DNA of 64,000 nucleotides from Pseudidiomarina salinarum (GTDB lineage: Bacteria > Pseudomonadota > Gammaproteobacteria > Enterobacterales > Alteromonadaceae). The position numbers were made by a program, and so were the translations under genes. The DNA is taken from the NCBI RefSeq assembly GCF_000753715.1, contig NZ_JPER01000001.1, positions 930,001 through 994,000 of the forward strand. The letters are read 5' to 3'. This document shows positions 29,919 through 40,052 of the stretch, piece by piece; position 1 is the first letter of the stretch; each line of letters opens with the position of its first letter. The notes below the pieces were generated by a model. That model made no database searches and was not told where the DNA came from. It saw nothing but the letters and a program-made list of their open reading frames with translations.

Positions 29919-30083
29919 TGTTATTCTCTTTTTTCAGTTACAGAAGGCCTCTATCCTGCCATTGTTCACCCCGTCACGCCACCCTTACAGCGGGTTATCA
30001 AGCGTATTAATTGCGGCATATATCGCAATCGGTTAGGCTGATGCAATAACAACAAATTACTTTAAACGGATACCCTCAGGCGC

Positions 30084-31517
30084 ATGAAAGAACCCACCTT
30101 TTTGTGGCACGATTATGAAACATGGGGAGCCAACCCTCAGCTTGACCGGCCAGCACAATTTGCCGGCTTGCGCACCAACCTGGATTTGGAACCCGTGGGT
30201 CGCCCCCTGACGCTCTTTGCGCAGCCGACACCAGACTTCCTGCCCCACCCTGAAGCGGTAATGATTACCGGCATAACGCCCCAGCATGCGCTGAATCAGG
30301 GAATGAACGAAAGCAGTTTTGCGGCCCGTATCGCGACTGAATTTGCGCAGCCGGAAACCACCATCGTCGGCTACAATAATATTGCCTTCGATGATGAGAT
30401 AACCCGCAATCTGTTTTACCGTAATTTTATTGATCCTTATGAACATACCTGGCAGAACAATAACTCCAGATGGGACCTGATTGACCTGATGCGAGCCTGC
30501 TATGCCCTGCGCCCGGAAGGCATTGAGTGGCCTTACCACGATGACGGCCGGGTGAGTATGAAGCTTGAGGATCTGACGCGCGCCAATGGCATTGACCATG
30601 GCCAGGCGCACGATGCCATGGCCGATGTTTATGCCACCATCGAAGTGGCCAGGCTGGTTCGCAAAGCGCAGCCGAAGCTATTTGACTACGCCTACGGACT
30701 AAGACGAAAACAGGCCGTAAAACCGCTGATTGATCTGGTCCAGTTTCAGCCACTCGCCCATGTTTGCGGATTTTACGGCGCACAAAATGGCTATCTGAGC
30801 GTGATCATGCCGCTGGCATTCCACCCGGAACAACCCAATAGCCTGATTTACTGGGATTTGCGTTGTGACCCTGATGACTTCCTGGATCTGACGCCTGAGC
30901 TACTGGTCGAGCGACGCTTCACCCGACGTGCGGAGCTTACCGAACAGCAGCTACCCTTCTTTGGCGGGCAGACCCTGCAGATAAATCGCTGCCCCTTTGT
31001 TGCTAACGCTAAAGTGATAACCACCGAGGTGGCGGAACGCTGGCAATTGGATCTGGCCCGGTTCGAAGAGCGCAGACAACGGCTAATCGCCAATTCTGAA
31101 CTGCGTGAACGCATCATCCAGGCCTGCCTCAGCAGCCATGACTATCCGCCGGAAACCGACCCGGACCTGATGCTCTATAGCGGCGATTTCTTTTCTGAAC
31201 AAGATAAGTCATCGATGCGAATTATACGGCAAACCGCGCCTGAGCAACTGGCTGGTCTGGAGCTGAATTTCAGCGATCCGCGCTTACCTGAAATGCTGTT
31301 TCGCTACCGCGCCCGTAATTTCCCGGCCACGCTGAGCGATAGTGAACTGCAGAAGTGGCAGCACTTTTGTCAGCAGCGCCTGCTGCATCCGCCGGGCCGC
31401 GCACTTTCTGCTGAGCAGTTTATTCAGGCGTTGCAGGAAGCCTCAGAGCGCCATGCGGCGAACCCGGCAAAATTACGCTTGCTCAACGATCTCTATCGCT
31501 ATGTGGAAAGCCTGTAG
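30084..31517 (+). CDS. sbcB: Exodeoxyribonuclease I
   Basis: This 477-residue DEDDh 3'–5' single-strand DNA exonuclease acts in recombination and mismatch repair. The catalytic Exo I motif FLWHDYETWG carries Asp10 and Glu12. GYNNIAFDDE is Exo II, and HDAMADV Exo III. C-terminal SH3-like and helical domains bring it to the usual length (E. coli 475). The GMC oxidoreductase starts two bases after its stop, so the two are probably cotranscribed although unrelated in function. Confidence 0.96.
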   Translation: MKEPTFLWHDYETWGANPQLDRPAQFAGLRTNLDLEPVGRPLTLFAQPTPDFLPHPEAVMITGITPQHALNQGMNESSFAARIATEFAQPETTIVGYNNIAFDDEITRNLFYRNFIDPYEHTWQNNNSRWDLIDLMRACYALRPEGIEWPYHDDGRVSMKLEDLTRANGIDHGQAHDAMADVYATIEVARLVRKAQPKLFDYAYGLRRKQAVKPLIDLVQFQPLAHVCGFYGAQNGYLSVIMPLAFHPEQPNSLIYWDLRCDPDDFLDLTPELLVERRFTRRAELTEQQLPFFGGQTLQINRCPFVANAKVITTEVAERWQLDLARFEERRQRLIANSELRERIIQACLSSHDYPPETDPDLMLYSGDFFSEQDKSSMRIIRQTAPEQLAGLELNFSDPRLPEMLFRYRARNFPATLSDSELQKWQHFCQQRLLHPPGRALSAEQFIQALQEASERHAANPAKLRLLNDLYRYVESL

Positions 31518-31519
31518 CT

Positions 31520-33130
31520 ATGGCCGGCCATCGCTATGAATACGATTACATCATCATCGGTGGCGGCAGCGCCGGCTGTGTGCTTGCTGAGCGCCTTAGC
31601 GCCGATGGCCGTTTTAGCATAGGTCTGTTTGAGGCCGGTGGTTCAGGGCAATCGCCTTTTAGTACCATGCCCGGCGGCGTCGCCCGTTTCATGCATAGCC
31701 GCAAATTCAACTGGCGCTATCGCAGTCAGGATAAAGCGCCGCTGCGCGATGGTAACGGCCTTTATACTCCCCGGGGTAAAGGGCTGGGAGGCAGCAGCGC
31801 GATCAACGCCATGATCTATACCCGCGGCGCCCCGTCTGACTATGATGAATGGGCGCGCTTAAGCAGCGAGGACTGGAACTGGCGTAATATGTTGCAGCGC
31901 TTCCGTAAGCTGGAAGCGAATCAGCGCGGCGCCGATGGCTATCATGGTGATTCCGGGCCCATACATGTCAGTGATTGTCCGCCACATTTTCCGGTGGCCC
32001 GACAGTTTCTTAAAGCGGCTGAGTCCGCAGGAATCCCACTTAATCCGGACTTTAACGGCGCTGAACTTTATGGCGCCGGCCCGTATCAGTTTACTATTTA
32101 CAACCAGCAACGCTGGAGCGCCCGCAAAGCCTTTCTTGAGCCGGCGTTAAAGCGTTCCAACCTTGAAGTACATACCAATTGCCTGGTGCGGAAAATTACT
32201 TCAACCGAGGGGCTGATAACGGGTATTGAAGTGCAACGCGGCCGGGATAGCTTCCTCGCTCGGGCTAAACGCGAAGTTATCCTCAGCGCCGGCGCATTTA
32301 ATTCGCCCCATTTACTGAAGCTTTCCGGAATAGGTCCCGCGGCCGAACTCAGCAGCTTTGGTATCCCGCTGGTTGCTGACCGTCCTGAGGTCGGCGAAAA
32401 CCTGCAGGAGCATGTCGATATTCTGCTTCAATATCGTAACCGCAAGCGGGATGGCATCAGCCTGAATTTCAGGGGCCTGCTCAAATTAGCAGCGGGCTGC
32501 TGGCAATATGCCCGCCACCGCACCGGCCCAATGGCACAGCCCCCCGTTGAAGTGGGGGCCTTTCTGAAGAGTTCAGCGGCGGTGACTACCCCTGACATTC
32601 AGTTACATCTTATCGCGGCTTGTTTTAACGACAGCGGCTATGACTTAACCCCGGCACTGCGTGACCGGTTTGGCTGCCATGTTTGCGTACTGCGGCCCAA
32701 AGCCCGCGGTAAGGTTTACCTGCGCAGCGCGGACCCTAACCAGCCACCCGGATTTTCCTACGACTTCCTGCAGCACCGGGAGGATCGCGAGGTACTACTG
32801 GCCGGCGTAAAACAGGCGCAAGGTATTATGCAGCAGCAACCGCTGGCGGCGCATAATGGCGGCGAAGTTTTTCCTGGATCCTGCGAGTCAGACGAAGAAC
32901 TACTGGCGAAATTGCAACAACAGGCCGGATTAATCTATCACCCCACCAGCACCTGCCGCATGGGCAATGACGCAGATTCAGTGGTTGATCCACAATTAAG
33001 AGTACGGGGCGTAAAGGGGCTGCGCGTGGTGGATGCTTCTGTTATGCCGCGGGTGGTTAGCGGCAATACCAATGCGCCAACTATTGCGATAGCTGATCAG
33101 GGCGCCGACTTTATTCTTGCCGACGCCTGA
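31520..33130 (+). CDS. GMC-family FAD-dependent alcohol/choline dehydrogenase-like oxidoreductase
   Basis: This 536-residue flavoprotein has an N-terminal dinucleotide fold YIIIGGGSAGCVLAERL (residues 10–26), GKGLGGSSAINAMIYTRG (GMC signature 1), and SAGAFNSPHLLKLSGIG (signature 2). The C-terminal catalytic HPTSTCRMG and SGNTNAPTIAIAD follow. It resembles alkanol dehydrogenase AlkJ and choline dehydrogenase BetA. No betB or betI neighbour exists, so an aliphatic or terpenoid alcohol is as likely a substrate as choline. It is probably membrane-associated, passing electrons to quinone. Confidence 0.9.
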   Translation: MAGHRYEYDYIIIGGGSAGCVLAERLSADGRFSIGLFEAGGSGQSPFSTMPGGVARFMHSRKFNWRYRSQDKAPLRDGNGLYTPRGKGLGGSSAINAMIYTRGAPSDYDEWARLSSEDWNWRNMLQRFRKLEANQRGADGYHGDSGPIHVSDCPPHFPVARQFLKAAESAGIPLNPDFNGAELYGAGPYQFTIYNQQRWSARKAFLEPALKRSNLEVHTNCLVRKITSTEGLITGIEVQRGRDSFLARAKREVILSAGAFNSPHLLKLSGIGPAAELSSFGIPLVADRPEVGENLQEHVDILLQYRNRKRDGISLNFRGLLKLAAGCWQYARHRTGPMAQPPVEVGAFLKSSAAVTTPDIQLHLIAACFNDSGYDLTPALRDRFGCHVCVLRPKARGKVYLRSADPNQPPGFSYDFLQHREDREVLLAGVKQAQGIMQQQPLAAHNGGEVFPGSCESDEELLAKLQQQAGLIYHPTSTCRMGNDADSVVDPQLRVRGVKGLRVVDASVMPRVVSGNTNAPTIAIADQGADFILADA

Positions 33131-33141
33131 TCAATCTCGAT

Positions 33142-35478
33142 TTACATCAGTTTCTTGCCACCTGCTTTAACGAACAGTCGCGCCAGCGCAGGGATAAGAA
33201 TTAAGGCTCCAAGCATATTCCACAGGAACATGAAGGTTAACAAAATACCCATATCCGCCTGGAACTTGATTGGCGAGAAGATCCAGGTCGCCACACCAAT
33301 AGCCAGCGTCAGCCCGGTGAAGCCAACCGCTTTACCGGTATTCTCCAGAGCGTACTTATAGCTGTCATCCAGTGACATACCCTGCTCCAGAGCTTCTTTG
33401 ATCTTGGTGTAGATATAAATGCCATAATCGACACCAATACCCACGCCGAGGGCGATAACTGGCAAGGTTGCGACCTTAACACCAATACCCAGTACCGCCA
33501 TCAGCCCCTGACTCATCACTGTGGTCAGCGCCAGCGGCAGCACGATACAGATCACCGTAGGGATACTGCGGAAGGCAATGAACACCAGCACAATCACCAC
33601 GCCGTATACCCATAACAACATTTTGTACTGGGCGTCTTCAATAACCATGTTGGTCGCCGCCTCAATACCGGAGTTACCGGCCGCCATCAGCAATTTCAGA
33701 CCATCTTCCTGATAGTTGCTGTTGAACTCACGCACCGATGCCACAACCGTTTTCAGCGTTTCGGCTTTGTGATCATTCAGGTAAATGATAATCGGGGCCA
33801 TTGAACAGTCCGGATTAATCAGCCCCGACGGGGTCCGGCTGGTATTGGCATTAAGTACATACTGGTTACGATTCAGACTGAACCATTTGAGGTTCCCTTC
33901 GTTCAGTCCGAAGGACCCCATTTTGGCCACGTAGACGACCGATTTCACATCCTGCACGCCCGGCGTATTCTGCATATGCCAGCTGAATCTATCCATCAGT
34001 TCAAGGTTATCGTAGGCGATACACTGGCTGGGCGCCGTTTCCGCCATAACCACGAAGATATCGGTACTCGAAGAGTAGTTATCGACAATGAACTCGTTAT
34101 CCAGATTGTAGCGGCTATCGGGGCGCAGCTCAGGGGCGCCCGCGTCTAAATCACCAATCTTCATTTGCTGGCTGTAGACCAGCCCCCAGGTCAAACCAAT
34201 CAGCGCCAGAAACAGTGCGCTGTAGGCCCATTTCGGCCGCGAAAAGTGACTAAACCACGCCAGCACCGGATGCGATTCGGCCCGTGCCTGCGCGGTGTAC
34301 TTCGTACCCGTTGCCGACACACCGATGTAGGACATCAGAATAGGCAGCAGACCCAGGTTCGTGAGGATCACCACAGCAACCCCGATACTGGCGGCGATAG
34401 CCAGTTCCTGGATAACCGCGATATCAATGACCATCAGGGTAGTAAAACCGATAGCGTCGGACACCAGTGCCGTAAGACCGGCTATATAGAGTCCCCGGAA
34501 GGCCAGTCTCGATGCTTTTAGCTTATCGTGCCCGTCGACGCAGTTATTGGCGATGGCATTAATGATCTGAACGCCATGACTGACCCCGATAGCAAACACC
34601 AGAAACGGCACCAGCATGGAGTAAGGATTAATGCCGCTACCGATAAGCTCAATGATCCCCAACTGCCAGACCACCGCAATAATCGAACAAGAGAGCACGG
34701 CAAACGCGCTCCGCCAGCAGCGGCTGTACCAGAACAGCATCAGCAGGGTAATCACAATGGCCAGCAGGAAAAACAGTGAGACCTGCTCGGCGCCTTCAAT
34801 CAGATCGCCGATAACCTTAGCGAAACCGGTAATATGAATTTTGACGGTGTCACTTTCATATTTATCGCGGATCAGGGTTTCGAGCTTTTGCGAAAAATCC
34901 TGGTAATCCAGCGCTTCACCGGTGTCCGGATTAATTTCATTGAGTGGCACAAAAATTAGCGCCGACTTAAAGTTTGAGGCAACCAGGTTGCCGAGTTCAC
35001 CTGAACGCAGCACATTGGTGCGCAGTTGCTCCAGTGACTCATCTGAAGCATCCCAGGTGTCCGGGATCACCGGTCCGCCCACAAAACCTTCTTCCGTTAC
35101 CTCACTCCAGCGCACGTTCGGGGTCCAGATACTGCGTAAACCGCTGCGATCAACGCCGGGTATGAAAAACACCTCATCGGTTACGTCGCGCAGGGTCTGC
35201 TGGAAATCCGCGGTAAAAATGTTGCCTTCGGTGGTCTCAACCGCAATCCGGATGACATTTCCCATCCCCGCCAGATCATTGCGATGATCGAAATAGTTCT
35301 GAATAAACTCGTGATTGGTGGGGATCATTTTCGTGAAGCTGGCTTCCGGGCGAACCTGACTGGCATTCCAGGCAAGAACTACCGTAATCAGGGCAAAGAT
35401 TACCAGCCAGATTGGGCGAAAGTTGAATAACAGGCGTTCAAGAAATACGCTTTTTGATTTTTCTAATTGGTCAGACAT
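33142..35478 (-). CDS. RND/MMPL-family transporter
   Basis: This 778-residue protein has about 12 transmembrane helices in the RND layout. One helix lies near residue 20, then a large periplasmic domain, five or six helices (about 230–400), a second periplasmic domain, and a final helix set (about 610–770) with GVGVDYGIYIY. Homologues of this hydrophobe/MMPL class move lipids or other hydrophobic molecules across the envelope. It is followed in transcription order from the YCF48 gene by 19 bases. It converges on the GMC gene. Confidence 0.9.
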   Translation of the reverse strand: MSDQLEKSKSVFLERLLFNFRPIWLVIFALITVVLAWNASQVRPEASFTKMIPTNHEFIQNYFDHRNDLAGMGNVIRIAVETTEGNIFTADFQQTLRDVTDEVFFIPGVDRSGLRSIWTPNVRWSEVTEEGFVGGPVIPDTWDASDESLEQLRTNVLRSGELGNLVASNFKSALIFVPLNEINPDTGEALDYQDFSQKLETLIRDKYESDTVKIHITGFAKVIGDLIEGAEQVSLFFLLAIVITLLMLFWYSRCWRSAFAVLSCSIIAVVWQLGIIELIGSGINPYSMLVPFLVFAIGVSHGVQIINAIANNCVDGHDKLKASRLAFRGLYIAGLTALVSDAIGFTTLMVIDIAVIQELAIAASIGVAVVILTNLGLLPILMSYIGVSATGTKYTAQARAESHPVLAWFSHFSRPKWAYSALFLALIGLTWGLVYSQQMKIGDLDAGAPELRPDSRYNLDNEFIVDNYSSSTDIFVVMAETAPSQCIAYDNLELMDRFSWHMQNTPGVQDVKSVVYVAKMGSFGLNEGNLKWFSLNRNQYVLNANTSRTPSGLINPDCSMAPIIIYLNDHKAETLKTVVASVREFNSNYQEDGLKLLMAAGNSGIEAATNMVIEDAQYKMLLWVYGVVIVLVFIAFRSIPTVICIVLPLALTTVMSQGLMAVLGIGVKVATLPVIALGVGIGVDYGIYIYTKIKEALEQGMSLDDSYKYALENTGKAVGFTGLTLAIGVATWIFSPIKFQADMGILLTFMFLWNMLGALILIPALARLFVKAGGKKLM

Positions 35479-35497
35479 TGATCTGGAAATCCCCTGT

Positions 35498-36628
35498 TTA
35501 CTGCGCGAAAGCAGGCAATGTTAAAACACCAAGTTGACCAACAAGGGTCAGCGACTGATCATTGTTAATGACCAGATCGGTTAAGGCGGCACCGCTACCA
35601 TGGCGGGTTTCAATAATCTCCCCGGCAGCATTCACCCAGGCCAGCGCGCCGGCATTGCCGACTAAATACACGCCACCATTGGGCGCATCGGCCGCAGCGT
35701 TAATATTAACCGGATCCTCAAGCTTGATCTGCCTGAAGCTATTCCCCTGATCGTCACTGACAAAAATATTGCCGCGCAAACCAAACACCCAGAGCCGGTC
35801 TTTAGCATCTATATGCAGACCAAAGTACGAACCATAATAAGGTGACTCCAGGGTTTCCCAGCTTGTGCCCTGATCATTGCTACGGAATAACTGGCCAGCT
35901 TCTCCGGCAAGAAACGTAAACTCCTCACCGCCTTCCAGTGCGTTCAGATGAAAGTTGTCGGGATTCTCAACAGCGGCATCAAGCAGGTTCCAGGTAACCC
36001 CACCATCAATACTACGCAACAAGCTGCCGTAGGCGCCACTGACTAAAATGACCTGTTCGGAAAGCACCAGCACGTCCAAAAATGGCTTAGTGGGCCCTTC
36101 CTGTACGGCAAATTCAGCATTCTCGAGTTGGAACTCAGCAGTTTCCAGCTCTAGTTCTAACTCGTAGCGTTCATCTTCTGATAATTCGTCGTTATCCAAC
36201 GCCTCAGTCAGACGTTCAACCTGAGCGGCAAAATAAAGCTGTTGCAGTTCAATATACTGAAAGCCATCCAGCTGACGTTGCCAGGTACGACCGCCATCGC
36301 TGGTGTGCATGATCACACCATGATGGCCTACCGCCCATCCCTTCAGATCATCAGCGAAATCGACTGCCGTCAGGAATACACTGGTATCAACCAATGCCTG
36401 TTGCCACTCGACGTCGGCACTATCACGGGAGATAACCAGCCCGTAGTCACCCACTGCAATCTGGCGATCGCCGGCCAGGGTGATTTCAGTTAGTACAGCG
36501 CTGGTTGCTTCGGGCGCAATCATCGCCGGGGCGGTAATTACTTCGTAGTCCTGCACTTGTGCTGTGGCTGGTATGGACGCTAATGACAGCGCCAACAAAG
36601 TACCAGCATAAGCAGTCGCTTTTATCAT
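35498..36628 (-). CDS. YCF48/BNR-repeat periplasmic protein
   Basis: This 376-residue exported protein has WD/BNR-like repeats of the YCF48 (photosystem II stability factor-like) family. Repeats include GWAVGHHGVIMHTSDGG and LLRSIDGG, indicating a beta-propeller. It also contains a charged coiled insert near residues 145–175. ATG 36628 is chosen because GAGGG precedes it and a clean signal peptide follows (ending IPATAQ). The family is repeatedly found with RND transporters and DUF1329 proteins in Gammaproteobacteria. It may be a periplasmic assembly or cargo-binding part of that transporter. Confidence 0.85.
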   Translation of the reverse strand: MIKATAYAGTLLALSLASIPATAQVQDYEVITAPAMIAPEATSAVLTEITLAGDRQIAVGDYGLVISRDSADVEWQQALVDTSVFLTAVDFADDLKGWAVGHHGVIMHTSDGGRTWQRQLDGFQYIELQQLYFAAQVERLTEALDNDELSEDERYELELELETAEFQLENAEFAVQEGPTKPFLDVLVLSEQVILVSGAYGSLLRSIDGGVTWNLLDAAVENPDNFHLNALEGGEEFTFLAGEAGQLFRSNDQGTSWETLESPYYGSYFGLHIDAKDRLWVFGLRGNIFVSDDQGNSFRQIKLEDPVNINAAADAPNGGVYLVGNAGALAWVNAAGEIIETRHGSGAALTDLVINNDQSLTLVGQLGVLTLPAFAQ

Positions 36629-36857
36629 GGAACCCTCTTGCAAATTTGTAGTCTTAGAATTGTCACCGTAACTGTTGCAAATTTTCTGCAGGCAATACAT
36701 GCTATGACTATTCCGTAGCAGGTCAAACCAGCTGATACCTTAACGCGAGATCGAATTTAACGCTAGTAGCAGTTGGTCATTTAACTTAGTCAGGTTTTGA
36801 TGTAGCTTTAGCTGGTACAACGAAACAAGTACAAAGAACAAACAAGGAAAAGCAACG

Positions 36858-38213
36858 ATGAATAAAATGATGCTGAAAGCTGGGGTGTTTGCGCTATCTG
36901 TAATTTCAGCCAGCGTACTGGCGAAAGTGAGTCCGGAAGAAGCACAACGTCTGGGCAATGATTTAACTCCTGTTGGTGCTGAGATGGCGGGTAATGCCGA
37001 CGGCTCAATTCCAGCCTGGACCGGTGGCTACAGTGTTGACGCCACAGGTGAAGTTCCTGAGCGGCCAGCTGATCCTTACGCTGATGATGAAATCCTGTTT
37101 ACCATCACCAGCGCTAACCTTGCCGAGCATAAAGACATGCTCTCGCCTGGTCAGGTTGCCATGTTTGAGAAATACCCTGAATACAAAATGCATATCTATC
37201 CAACCCGTCGTACCGCTGCTTACCCGCAGGAAGTTTACGACGTGGTGAAGAAGAATGCTCTAAATGCCGAGTTAGTCGCTGGCGGTAACGGTCTGGATAA
37301 CTTTGATAAGCACGTACCATTCCCGATTCCGACGTCAGGCATTGAAGTGATCTGGAACCACATTACCCGCTACCGTGGTGGTGCTGTAACCCGTTTAGTA
37401 AACCAGTTCCCGGTACTGCAAAACGGTAACTTCGTACCAGTACTGTTACGTGAAAGCCTGGTATTCCCTGAGTATATGGCCAGCGGCCGCGAAGCTGCCG
37501 ATGACAATATCCTCTTCTACTTCCTGCAGGAAGTTTTAGCTCCTGCACGTATGACAGGTACTGTGCTGCTGGTTCATGAAACCATTAACCAGGTTAAAGA
37601 AGGCCGCCGCGCATGGCTGTACAATGCCGGCCAACGTCGCGTTCGCCGCGCTCCTAACGTAGCCTACGACGGTCCGGGTACAGCTTCAGATGGCTTGCGT
37701 ACTTCTGATGGTCTTGATATGTACAATGGTGCCCCGGATAAATACAACTGGGAACTGGTTGGTAAGCGCGAGATGTACATCGGCTATAACAACTATAAGC
37801 TGATGGATACGGAACTGAGTTATGACGACATTATCAATGCCGGTCATATGAATCAGGACTATGTCCGCTACGAAAAACACCGTGTCTGGGAAGTGAAAGC
37901 AACCCTTAAAGAAGGTGAGCGTCACCAGTATGCAGTCCGTCACATGTTCATTGACGAAGATACCTGGACTGCCTCAGTTATCGATCATTATGATGACCGT
38001 GGTTCACTGTGGCGCGTAGCAGAAGCTTACAACACACAGTTCTACTATCACGACACGCCGTGGATGGCTGCTGAAGCCCTGTATGACCTGACTTCTGGCC
38101 GCTATATCGTATTAGGCCTGGCCAACGAAGAAAGTGAATATATGGACTTCGACATTGAGCCACGTCGCAGCGACTTCACGACCTCAGCTCTGCGTCGTAT
38201 GGGTATCCGTTAA
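36858..38213 (+). CDS. DUF1329 family outer-envelope protein
   Basis: This 451-residue exported protein has a signal peptide (cleavage near VLAKVS). It contains the DUF1329 landmarks ERPADPYADDEILF, GRRAWLYNAGQRRVRRAPN and the GLDMYNGAPDKYNWEL region. The domain is thought to adopt a lipid-binding LolA/LolB-like fold. AAGGAA precedes the ATG. Codon use suggests good expression. It is divergent from the YCF48–RND pair, 229 bases away, and likely works with them. The commonly associated DUF1302 gene is not in the window. A strong terminator follows. Confidence 0.88.
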   Translation: MNKMMLKAGVFALSVISASVLAKVSPEEAQRLGNDLTPVGAEMAGNADGSIPAWTGGYSVDATGEVPERPADPYADDEILFTITSANLAEHKDMLSPGQVAMFEKYPEYKMHIYPTRRTAAYPQEVYDVVKKNALNAELVAGGNGLDNFDKHVPFPIPTSGIEVIWNHITRYRGGAVTRLVNQFPVLQNGNFVPVLLRESLVFPEYMASGREAADDNILFYFLQEVLAPARMTGTVLLVHETINQVKEGRRAWLYNAGQRRVRRAPNVAYDGPGTASDGLRTSDGLDMYNGAPDKYNWELVGKREMYIGYNNYKLMDTELSYDDIINAGHMNQDYVRYEKHRVWEVKATLKEGERHQYAVRHMFIDEDTWTASVIDHYDDRGSLWRVAEAYNTQFYYHDTPWMAAEALYDLTSGRYIVLGLANEESEYMDFDIEPRRSDFTTSALRRMGIR

Positions 38214-38236
38214 TACCTGACACGAGCTAAGCACAC

Positions 38237-38265
38237 AAAAAAGCCAGCTGATGCTGGCTTTTTTA
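38237..38265. terminator. Bidirectional intrinsic terminator
   Basis: AAAAAAGCCAGC and GCTGGCTTTTTT arms around TGAT form a strong stem with A and T runs on both sides. It separates the convergent DUF1329 and dehydrogenase genes and can stop transcription from either side. Confidence 0.85.
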
Positions 38266-38277
38266 TTGGCCGCTAAT

Positions 38278-39150
38278 TCATTCGCGCTCAAGGCGCGCCA
38301 GCAGACTCGAGGTATCCCAGCGCGATCCACCCATTTTTTGCACCTCGGCATAAAACTGATCAACCAGCGCAGTTAACGGCATACTTAAACCCTGACGGTC
38401 CGCCTCAGCCAGCGCAATTTTCAGATCTTTGCGCATCCAGTCAACAGCAAAGCCGTGCTCATAGTGCTGATCCCACATAGTCCGGTAACGGTTCTGCATC
38501 TGCCAGGAGCCTGCTGCGCCTTGACTAATCGCTTTGATCAGCGTGTCGGCATCCAGCCCAACCTTACGGGCCAGCTGCAACCCTTCGGACAAGCCCTGCA
38601 CCACTCCGGCAATACAGATCTGGTTGACCATTTTCGCCAGCTGCCCATGGCCGGCCGGGCCCATATATTCGCGGGTTTTGGCATAGGCGGCGAGTACCTT
38701 ATCGGTCTCTTCAAGCGCCTGCTTGTCCCCGCCAATCATAGCCGTCAAAACGCCATTTTCGGCACCTTGTTGCCCGCCTGACACTGGTGCGTCAAGAAAG
38801 CGACCACCCTGCTCCGATACCGCTTCGGCCAGCTCCCGGGCCAGCTCGGCAGAGGCCGTGGTATGGTCGATCACTATGGCGCCTTCACGTAAGCCGGCCA
38901 ACACCCCGTCATCACCGTAGACAACGCTGCGAACGTCATCATCGTTACCGACACAGATTAATACCACATCAGCTTCGTGAGCGGCTTCGCGCGGTGTGCC
39001 AGCGGCCTTACCCTGATAATCGTCGGCCCACTTGCGGGCCTTGTCGCTGGTGCGGTTATAGACCGTGGTCGGGAAGTTGTTCTGTTGCAGATGACGCGCC
39101 ATAGGATAGCCCATAACGCCCAAGCCAATAAATGCACAGCGTATTGTCAT
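38278..39150 (-). CDS. NAD(P)-dependent beta-hydroxyacid dehydrogenase (3-hydroxyisobutyrate dehydrogenase family)
   Basis: This 290-residue oxidoreductase has a Rossmann fold FIGLGVMGYPMA (residues 7–17), DAPVSGGQQGAENG for substrate binding, and catalytic Lys173 in GQLAKMVNQ. Members reduce tartronate or succinic semialdehyde, or oxidise 3-hydroxyisobutyrate. No valine- or glyoxylate-pathway neighbours help to choose. It appears monocistronic. Confidence 0.88.
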   Translation of the reverse strand: MTIRCAFIGLGVMGYPMARHLQQNNFPTTVYNRTSDKARKWADDYQGKAAGTPREAAHEADVVLICVGNDDDVRSVVYGDDGVLAGLREGAIVIDHTTASAELARELAEAVSEQGGRFLDAPVSGGQQGAENGVLTAMIGGDKQALEETDKVLAAYAKTREYMGPAGHGQLAKMVNQICIAGVVQGLSEGLQLARKVGLDADTLIKAISQGAAGSWQMQNRYRTMWDQHYEHGFAVDWMRKDLKIALAEADRQGLSMPLTALVDQFYAEVQKMGGSRWDTSSLLARLERE

Positions 39151-39185
39151 TTTACCTGTCCTCTGTGGTTCTGAATTTCAAAAAA

Positions 39186-40052
39186 TTAGTTACTAAGGGG
39201 TAAGTTAACCCGCAATGCGCCAGGGCAGCAGGTAACCCACATCGGCCCTTTACCGAGAATATCCCCATCGAGCTCAATATCGTGGTCATTGTCGCCAAGG
39301 CTGAATGATACCGCGCAATCACGAGCCAGCCAGCTGCAGCGCTGTGGCTGGCCCCGCATAACCCACATTAACGCTTTGGTTTGTTGCCAGCGGGAGCGTC
39401 TGGGCACTGCCAGCCAATGCAATTCACAGTGTTGCCTTGAACCTTCCGGATTAACCGGAATACCGCCGCCAATATACTTACTGATGGTAGCGACCTGAAA
39501 GTCATCAATGCCACTATCCCGGCGAATGGCCGAGCGGCGGTCAATCGGCCCCACCAGATAACGTAAAATCGCCAGTAAATAGCTCAAATTGCCGGCAAAG
39601 CGCTTCAGCCAACGCGGTTGAAGCGCTTTCAGATCCGCGCTAAGTCCGGTGCCGGCATGATTGATAAAGAAGATATTTTCGGCCCGGCCAATAGCTATCG
39701 GCGTTGCCTTAATGTCCTGCGACATACGCCAGCGCGCGCCTTTAATACCAAGGTCACGGGCAAAGTCATTACCCGTACCTAAAGGTATCACGGTTACGGT
39801 TATCTCAGTAAAGGCGGCTACCTGGGCAACAATATTAACGGTACCATCACCGCCGATAGCGATATATTCACCAGCCTGATCCTGCAGTTGCCGCAACATG
39901 GTCAGATCTTTCTCACGATCCGGGGTGCTGGCAAGCACCGCCACTACCCGATGAATATTCTCTTTTTCCAAATAAGCGCGATACTGTTCTGCGGTTTTGC
40001 TTGCGCCCTTCAGCAGACTGTTGAAGTAAATAACTATCGAATTGCTAACCAT
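39186..40052 (-). CDS. Diacylglycerol/sphingosine kinase-like lipid kinase
   Basis: This 288-residue protein has the catalytic-domain motifs IAIGGDGTVNIVAQ near residue 65 and PLGTGNDFARDLGI near residue 95, as in the YegS/DgkB-type family. The C-terminal beta-sandwich domain follows (ELDGDILGKGP). It phosphorylates a lipid such as diacylglycerol or phosphatidylglycerol. ATG 40052 overlaps the cmoM stop by eight bases and gives a normal family N-terminus (SIVIYFNSLL); an in-frame start at 40082 lies inside cmoM. Confidence 0.85.
   Translation of the reverse strand: MVSNSIVIYFNSLLKGASKTAEQYRAYLEKENIHRVVAVLASTPDREKDLTMLRQLQDQAGEYIAIGGDGTVNIVAQVAAFTEITVTVIPLGTGNDFARDLGIKGARWRMSQDIKATPIAIGRAENIFFINHAGTGLSADLKALQPRWLKRFAGNLSYLLAILRYLVGPIDRRSAIRRDSGIDDFQVATISKYIGGGIPVNPEGSRQHCELHWLAVPRRSRWQQTKALMWVMRGQPQRCSWLARDCAVSFSLGDNDHDIELDGDILGKGPMWVTCCPGALRVNLPLSN

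Noticed and set aside
38468-38493. TGATCC inside the beta-hydroxyacid dehydrogenase gene
   Set aside because: No CGTA follows at 16 bases and it lies inside a coding region on the opposite strand.
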